Below, one piece after another: positions 60,440 to 64,000 of a stretch of DNA of 64,000 bases. The DNA comes from Bdellovibrionales bacterium (GTDB taxonomy: Bacteria; Bdellovibrionota; Bdellovibrionia; Bdellovibrionales; JAMPXM01), in contig SYLX01000229.1 of the NCBI GenBank assembly GCA_005808505.1, forward strand, positions 1 through 64,000, in the 5' to 3' direction. The translations under genes and the position numbers were made by a program. Position 1 is the first letter of the stretch; the number at the start of each line of letters is the position of its first letter. The notes under the pieces are model-generated. The model had not been told where the DNA came from and made no database searches. It was given only the letters and a program-made list of their open reading frames with translations.

Positions 60440-61594
60440 TCAAGAGCCGACCGGAATCACGCGTCCCTTCGAAAGTTTTGTCGGATCCACAGGCGTAAAT
60501 TCAACTCCAATTGTTCCACCCGGTTGCTTCGCAATGGCGGGTTGGTCCACGTGAACTTCCACGCGGTTGTAAGTCGCATCGTAGGACCAGTCGCGACCTT
60601 GCTTCAGAGCTTGGCCGTTGTAAGTCACAACGATCGTGCCGGGGCTCGGAAGGCTTGGGCTCAAAGAGATCTTCACGTCTTGTGCGGAAGTCTTCTCTTG
60701 AATCACGCGACCGATTTCACCGAGCTTGCGACCGAAAGTGGGTTTGCCCTCTTTGTCTTTTCCGCAGAGGTCAACCGCTTTACCTTTCGTGATCTCGATA
60801 AGCTCTTCAAGTTTCACGGGTCTGTTGATCTTCTTCGTCTCACCGTCGATCAAAGACTTATCGACTTGCGAGCACGTGAAAGCCAACGCACCGTGAACGG
60901 AGACGAGACTTTCTTTTCCACCTTTGAGCGCAACGAGATCGCTTTTCACCATCTTCGCTGTTTTGCCCATCGTCGCGTCTTCAGCATCCGTGATGAACAC
61001 GACAGCCAAATGCGCGTCGGGACGGTAGAAGCCTTCGTTTTGTGAACCGAGGGCCGGCAAGATCGGCGAGAAGAGTTCTTCGTACTCAGGTCCGCCGAGA
61101 TCTTTTCCGCTATCGTCCATACGGGGTTCGATTCCGAGCTTCAGCGTTCCGCCGAGGATCTTTTCGAAACCTTCTGAACGAGTGACGAACTGCGGTCCTG
61201 CCACGGGCTGACCGTTGTTCTTAACGGGGCGGAGCTTACCGATCGGCATCGGAGCCTGAACAACAGGCTGCGCGCCACCGTAACGAACCGAGTCCCAAGC
61301 CGATACGGCGCCGATATGGAAATCGACTTCCGCGTGCTGCTTGAAGGCCTCAACGAACTTATCGATGTTCTTCTCGAGGTTCTCTTGGTGAGTTCCCATC
61401 GAGCCAGACGTATCGATCACGAAGAGGATATCGACTTTCGGTTCGTGCTTCACTTCAGCGGCAACGTTTCCGGCTTTGGAAACGCGACCCTGAGGGAGAT
61501 CACGAACTTCAAGATCTGAACTTGCGGGAGCGCAAGCCGAAAGCATCGAACCCAAAGACAATGCTAAACCTAAGGACTTAAGCTGCGTTTTCAT
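60440..61594 (-). CDS. vWA-domain lipoprotein
   Basis: 384 residues, lipobox SLGSMLSAC with acylated Cys at 21. The vWA domain has MIDAS motif ILFVIDTSGSMGTHQENLEK and a later FITDAEDATMGK. Cys pairs around SSGSTQ-type loops are absent; FTCSQVDKSLIDGETK and AVDLCGKDKEGKP supply two Cys for one disulphide. The C-terminal region (GTIVVTYNGQALKQGRDWSY) is a beta domain. It is the last gene of a coupled operon with the TPR and barrel genes and resembles the lipoprotein at 20894-21907, without its position in an operon. Confidence 0.87.
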   Translation of the reverse strand: MKTQLKSLGLALSLGSMLSACAPASSDLEVRDLPQGRVSKAGNVAAEVKHEPKVDILFVIDTSGSMGTHQENLEKNIDKFVEAFKQHAEVDFHIGAVSAWDSVRYGGAQPVVQAPMPIGKLRPVKNNGQPVAGPQFVTRSEGFEKILGGTLKLGIEPRMDDSGKDLGGPEYEELFSPILPALGSQNEGFYRPDAHLAVVFITDAEDATMGKTAKMVKSDLVALKGGKESLVSVHGALAFTCSQVDKSLIDGETKKINRPVKLEELIEITKGKAVDLCGKDKEGKPTFGRKLGEIGRVIQEKTSAQDVKISLSPSLPSPGTIVVTYNGQALKQGRDWSYDATYNRVEVHVDQPAIAKQPGGTIGVEFTPVDPTKLSKGRVIPVGS

Positions 61595-62535
61595 TCGAGG
61601 TCTCCGTCTTTCTGCGCGATCGTTTCGTTCACTACCTGCGGGCAGCCTTTGATGCTGACGCGGTAATCGTCGACTTCATCGAGCCAGACTTCTTTTTCTT
61701 CGAGATCAGGAGTGCTCGGGAACGTGAGCTGGTGACGCTCTTTTGCGATCTTCGGCACCGAACCTGACTGGCGTTTTCCCGCTTCGTCGAGGTACAGACG
61801 CTGAATCGCTTCAGCTTCGACCAAGTTCAGCTTTTGAATCGTTTCGCTCGTTTCGCGGAGACGAAGTTTCGACGACTCATCACCCGCTTGCTCCCACCCC
61901 TGCACTTTCGTGCGGAAGCGAGTTTTGAAAAGCTCAAGCGTACGGAACACCGACTTGTAATCGCAAACGCGCAGGTGCGCGAGCGATGCCAAGAAGTAAG
62001 GCTCCGACAAAATACGATCTTGGAAGAGAGGTGTGAAAACCGTCTTCAAGCTCGCGAGAGCTTCTTGCGGTTGACCCAAACGCATCTGGGCAGTCGCACG
62101 CTCTTCAAGAGCTTCGAGCCAGCTAGGTCCGCCTTTGCGAACTTCTTTGTACGCATCGACCGCCGACATGTCGTTACCGAGTTGGTAATGCACGCGTCCG
62201 ATCGAGAGATAAACGCGATCGCGTTCATCCGCAGGAAGTTGCAAAGACAAAAGAGAGTTCAACGCTTGGATCGCACCTTTCGCGTCGCCCGAGAGCGCGC
62301 GATCAAGTGCAGCCATATGGCGAGCTTGGTAGTTCCCCATGTTGAACTTAGGTGCAGCGGGAGCTGCGGGTGCACCGTTTGTTTTAACAGCCGAGCGCTG
62401 AGGCGTGATCGACGATTCATACGGAGAAACGGGAATCAAAAGAGTTTTCCGTTCGTCCGCGTGAGCAGTCTTCACGCTCATCACCGCGCTCACCACAACT
62501 GCGCTGTGGATTGTGAGGCGACGAAGGTTCATCAT
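61591..62535 (-). CDS. TPR-repeat exported protein
   Basis: 314 residues. A signal peptide (LRRLTIHSAVVVSAVMSVKT, ending HA-DER). A linker with repeated Ala/Pro (APAAPAAPKFN) leads to TPR units: ARHMAALDRALSGDAKGAIQ, LSIGRVHYQLGNDMSAVDAY, WLEALEERATAQMRLGQPQE and FLASLAHLRVCDYKSVFRTL. The C-terminus is coiled. TPR proteins next to a small barrel of this kind occur in gliding-machinery (Glt) operons of Myxococcus and Bdellovibrio, but the sequence evidence is not enough to assign gltC or gltE. Overlaps both neighbours by four bases. Confidence 0.85.
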   Translation of the reverse strand: MMNLRRLTIHSAVVVSAVMSVKTAHADERKTLLIPVSPYESSITPQRSAVKTNGAPAAPAAPKFNMGNYQARHMAALDRALSGDAKGAIQALNSLLSLQLPADERDRVYLSIGRVHYQLGNDMSAVDAYKEVRKGGPSWLEALEERATAQMRLGQPQEALASLKTVFTPLFQDRILSEPYFLASLAHLRVCDYKSVFRTLELFKTRFRTKVQGWEQAGDESSKLRLRETSETIQKLNLVEAEAIQRLYLDEAGKRQSGSVPKIAKERHQLTFPSTPDLEEKEVWLDEVDDYRVSIKGCPQVVNETIAQKDGDLE

Positions 62536-63269
62536 AACAACACTCCAAGACCGAAGTTTGCGACTACGAGGTTCAAGTCGCGCGATTCGTTGTTGTTCAA
62601 AGGAGCTGCATAGTTCTGGTAACGGAGCTCAAAGCGCGTCGAAACGTGCTGGCTCAACCAGAAACCAACGCCGCCACCCGCTGTCCAAGTGCCAACCGAA
62701 GTTGAAGTGTCTTGACCGTTGTAACGAGTCGCCACTTTCACTTGGCCGTAACCAGCGAGCGAGTAGATGTCGAACTGGACTACGCGCCAGTCGAACATGT
62801 TGATCTTTCCGTATGTCATGTACCAGTTTACGAGGCCGAGGATCGACTCTTCGGGCCAGCTCACCTGGGGAGCACGATCCGAAACACCGTTCGAAACGGC
62901 GTCGTAACGAGACTTGCCTTCAGCGTTCAGCGAGTTGACCGAAGTGTTGTACTGCGCGCCAACCGAGAACTTAGGCGTGATGTGGAGGTTCAAACCAAGA
63001 CCGAAGCTGTGGGTTTGAACGTAAGGATCGCCGTATGCAACGGGACCGTAGTTCGCACCGAGCTCAAAGCGCCAGTCGCGATCGACCGCGCGGCCTTGGA
63101 CGATGCCAACACGCGTGCGGTTTTCGAGACGTGATACGCGCTCGTTAACGCTTTTGTTGTTACCGAGGTTTTCGAGCTGCGAGCTCACTTGAGCTTGCGC
63201 CGTAACCGAAAGGCCGAGTGTCAACGCGGCAACAGAAAGGAGGCTTTGGAAGAGTGTGGGGGTTTTCAT
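62532..63269 (-). CDS. Outer-membrane beta-barrel protein (OMP_myx_plus-like)
   Basis: 245 residues. A signal peptide (SVAALTLGLSVTAQA), then SVNERVSRLENRTRVGIVQG, a short helical segment that resembles the outer-membrane proteins called OMP_myx_plus from memory. Strands follow: FELGANYGPVAYG, SFGLGLNLHITPKFSVGAQY, IYSLAGYGQVKVATRYNGQ, WTAGGGVGFWLSQH and LVVANFGLGVLL at the end. One base of its start overlaps the upstream stop (TAATG). Likely part of an envelope complex with the TPR and vWA proteins. Confidence 0.82.
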   Translation of the reverse strand: MKTPTLFQSLLSVAALTLGLSVTAQAQVSSQLENLGNNKSVNERVSRLENRTRVGIVQGRAVDRDWRFELGANYGPVAYGDPYVQTHSFGLGLNLHITPKFSVGAQYNTSVNSLNAEGKSRYDAVSNGVSDRAPQVSWPEESILGLVNWYMTYGKINMFDWRVVQFDIYSLAGYGQVKVATRYNGQDTSTSVGTWTAGGGVGFWLSQHVSTRFELRYQNYAAPLNNNESRDLNLVVANFGLGVLL

Positions 63270-64000
63270 TACTTGGATCCTTTCTTAGCGGGAGCACCGG
63301 GGGTTGCGGGCTTTTCGCTCGAAGCTTTTTTCAGAATCGTGATCTGTTCTGTGATCTCCGCCGTTTGCGAAGAGCTGCGGCCCGTGACTTTCACGCCAAG
63401 GACGCCAACAACAGAAGTCTTTCCCGAAGGAATCGAAACGTTCGAGGAATCAACCAAACCTTTGAAGACGAACTTGCCGTTCTCTTCTTGAGCTTTGTTG
63501 AACTTCACGTGTTTCGAGAGGCTAACGGTTTGAACTTCCGCCGAACCGCCAACGTCGAAGACTTTCAATGTGGGAGGATTCGACTTCGTGTTACCGGGAG
63601 AAGCGACAACAACCGTGACTTCAACTTTCGAGCCTTGCTCGATTTCTTTTGAAGCGGCCGCGATTCTTTCGATCACGAGCCCTTGGTTGGCGCAGTGAAG
63701 AGCGATGTTAAACGCCGTCGTGCTTCCGTTCAAGGGAGCTACGATTTCGGCAGCTTTGCCGCTCGCGCTCGTGATTTCGAGAGCGAGAACAAGCGGGATG
63801 TCGCGAAGACAGAACTCAGATTCCATCAACGTGCCCATGCGGGGCGTCCAGCTGAGGACGAAGTCTCCGTTTTCGCCGGCATTGAACGAAGCTCCTTCAG
63901 GAAGCTCAACCGGAACGTAACGGTAGCCAACACCTGGCATCGTCGTGCTTGTTTTGAAAGTGTACGAACGCGACTCGCCTTCGAAGAAGTTCAAGACTTG
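63269..64000 (-). CDS. Exported-complex protein, 5' end beyond window
   Basis: The frame is open to the right edge, so only the C-terminal 243 residues are seen. The part present begins VLNFFEGESRSYTFKTSTTM and includes an Ig-like or beta-sandwich stretch (VGYRYVPVELPEGASFNAGE, WTPRMGTLMESEFCLRDIPL), then KAAEIVAPLNGSTTAFNIAL and VVVASPGNTKSNPPTLKVFD, ending in KKASSEKPATPGAPAKKGSK. A Cys pair (ESEFCLRD, ALHCANQG) may form a disulphide. It is coupled to the barrel gene. The fold suggests an extracytoplasmic structural protein; its N-terminus would show whether it has a signal peptide. Confidence 0.7.
   Translation of the reverse strand, partial: QVLNFFEGESRSYTFKTSTTMPGVGYRYVPVELPEGASFNAGENGDFVLSWTPRMGTLMESEFCLRDIPLVLALEITSASGKAAEIVAPLNGSTTAFNIALHCANQGLVIERIAAASKEIEQGSKVEVTVVVASPGNTKSNPPTLKVFDVGGSAEVQTVSLSKHVKFNKAQEENGKFVFKGLVDSSNVSIPSGKTSVVGVLGVKVTGRSSSQTAEITEQITILKKASSEKPATPGAPAKKGSK

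Overview
The window is a dense, moderately GC-rich stretch of bacterial chromosome: about 59 protein genes on both strands, short intergenic gaps, many 1-, 4- and 8-base operon overlaps, and seven convergent gene pairs whose 3' ends overlap. I saw no rRNA, convincing tRNA, CRISPR array, prophage or complete insertion sequence. The large number of exported lipoproteins and outer-membrane barrels, the von Willebrand-A lipoproteins, a LamG-cytochrome c lipoprotein, an HNH protein of the type common in predatory bacteria, a GGEEF cyclase and a bacterial histone-fold protein together suggest a Gram-negative of the Bdellovibrionota (Bdellovibrio/Oligoflexia type). This is an inference from gene content, not a phylogeny.

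Layout. 0-15 kb: a truncated RlmI-type rRNA methyltransferase, a D-amino-acid dehydrogenase (dadA), several exported hypotheticals, a class II glutamine amidotransferase, an XRE regulator divergent from an exported alpha/beta hydrolase, an M14 carboxypeptidase-mreB pair, a PA0069-type radical SAM protein, a Gfo/Idh/MocA oxidoreductase and a PIG-L deacetylase. 15.3-19.2 kb: a tightly overlapping four-gene operon (PNP-family phosphorylase, MTA/SAH-type deaminase, class II aldolase, mtnA) that reads as a complete route for salvaging 5'-methylthioadenosine or 5'-deoxyadenosine to DHAP plus an aldehyde. 19.3 kb: a protein joining an N-terminal zinc-binding domain to a C-terminal histone fold. 20-34 kb: GST, vWA lipoprotein, TVP38/DedA-like and ceramidase-like membrane proteins, MsrB, a sensor kinase with a periplasmic solute-binding domain, an ABC-F ATPase, M28 peptidase, MBL hydrolase and a diguanylate cyclase.

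35-49 kb: an RHS/YD-type exported protein translationally coupled to a subtilisin-like protease, an HNH protein, a C-rich intergenic region carrying three palindromic repeat units, a run of outer-membrane barrels (one fused to a c-type haem motif), YceI, the LamG-cytochrome lipoprotein, and a polyamine/spermidine ABC transporter (potABC divergent from potD). 49-64 kb: a four-gene envelope cluster, a LysR regulator with a clear operator-like palindrome, a lactonase-like MBL enzyme, a CheY-type receiver, a TrmN6-like methyltransferase, a QueA-like protein with an SDR enzyme divergent from an XRE-cupin regulator, a Nudix hydrolase, and a coupled operon (truncated gene, barrel, TPR, vWA lipoprotein) running off the right edge.

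The most notable items are the zinc-finger/histone-fold protein, the deaminase-phosphorylase-isomerase-aldolase operon, and the family of long perfect hairpins built around GGTACC or GGTGCC.
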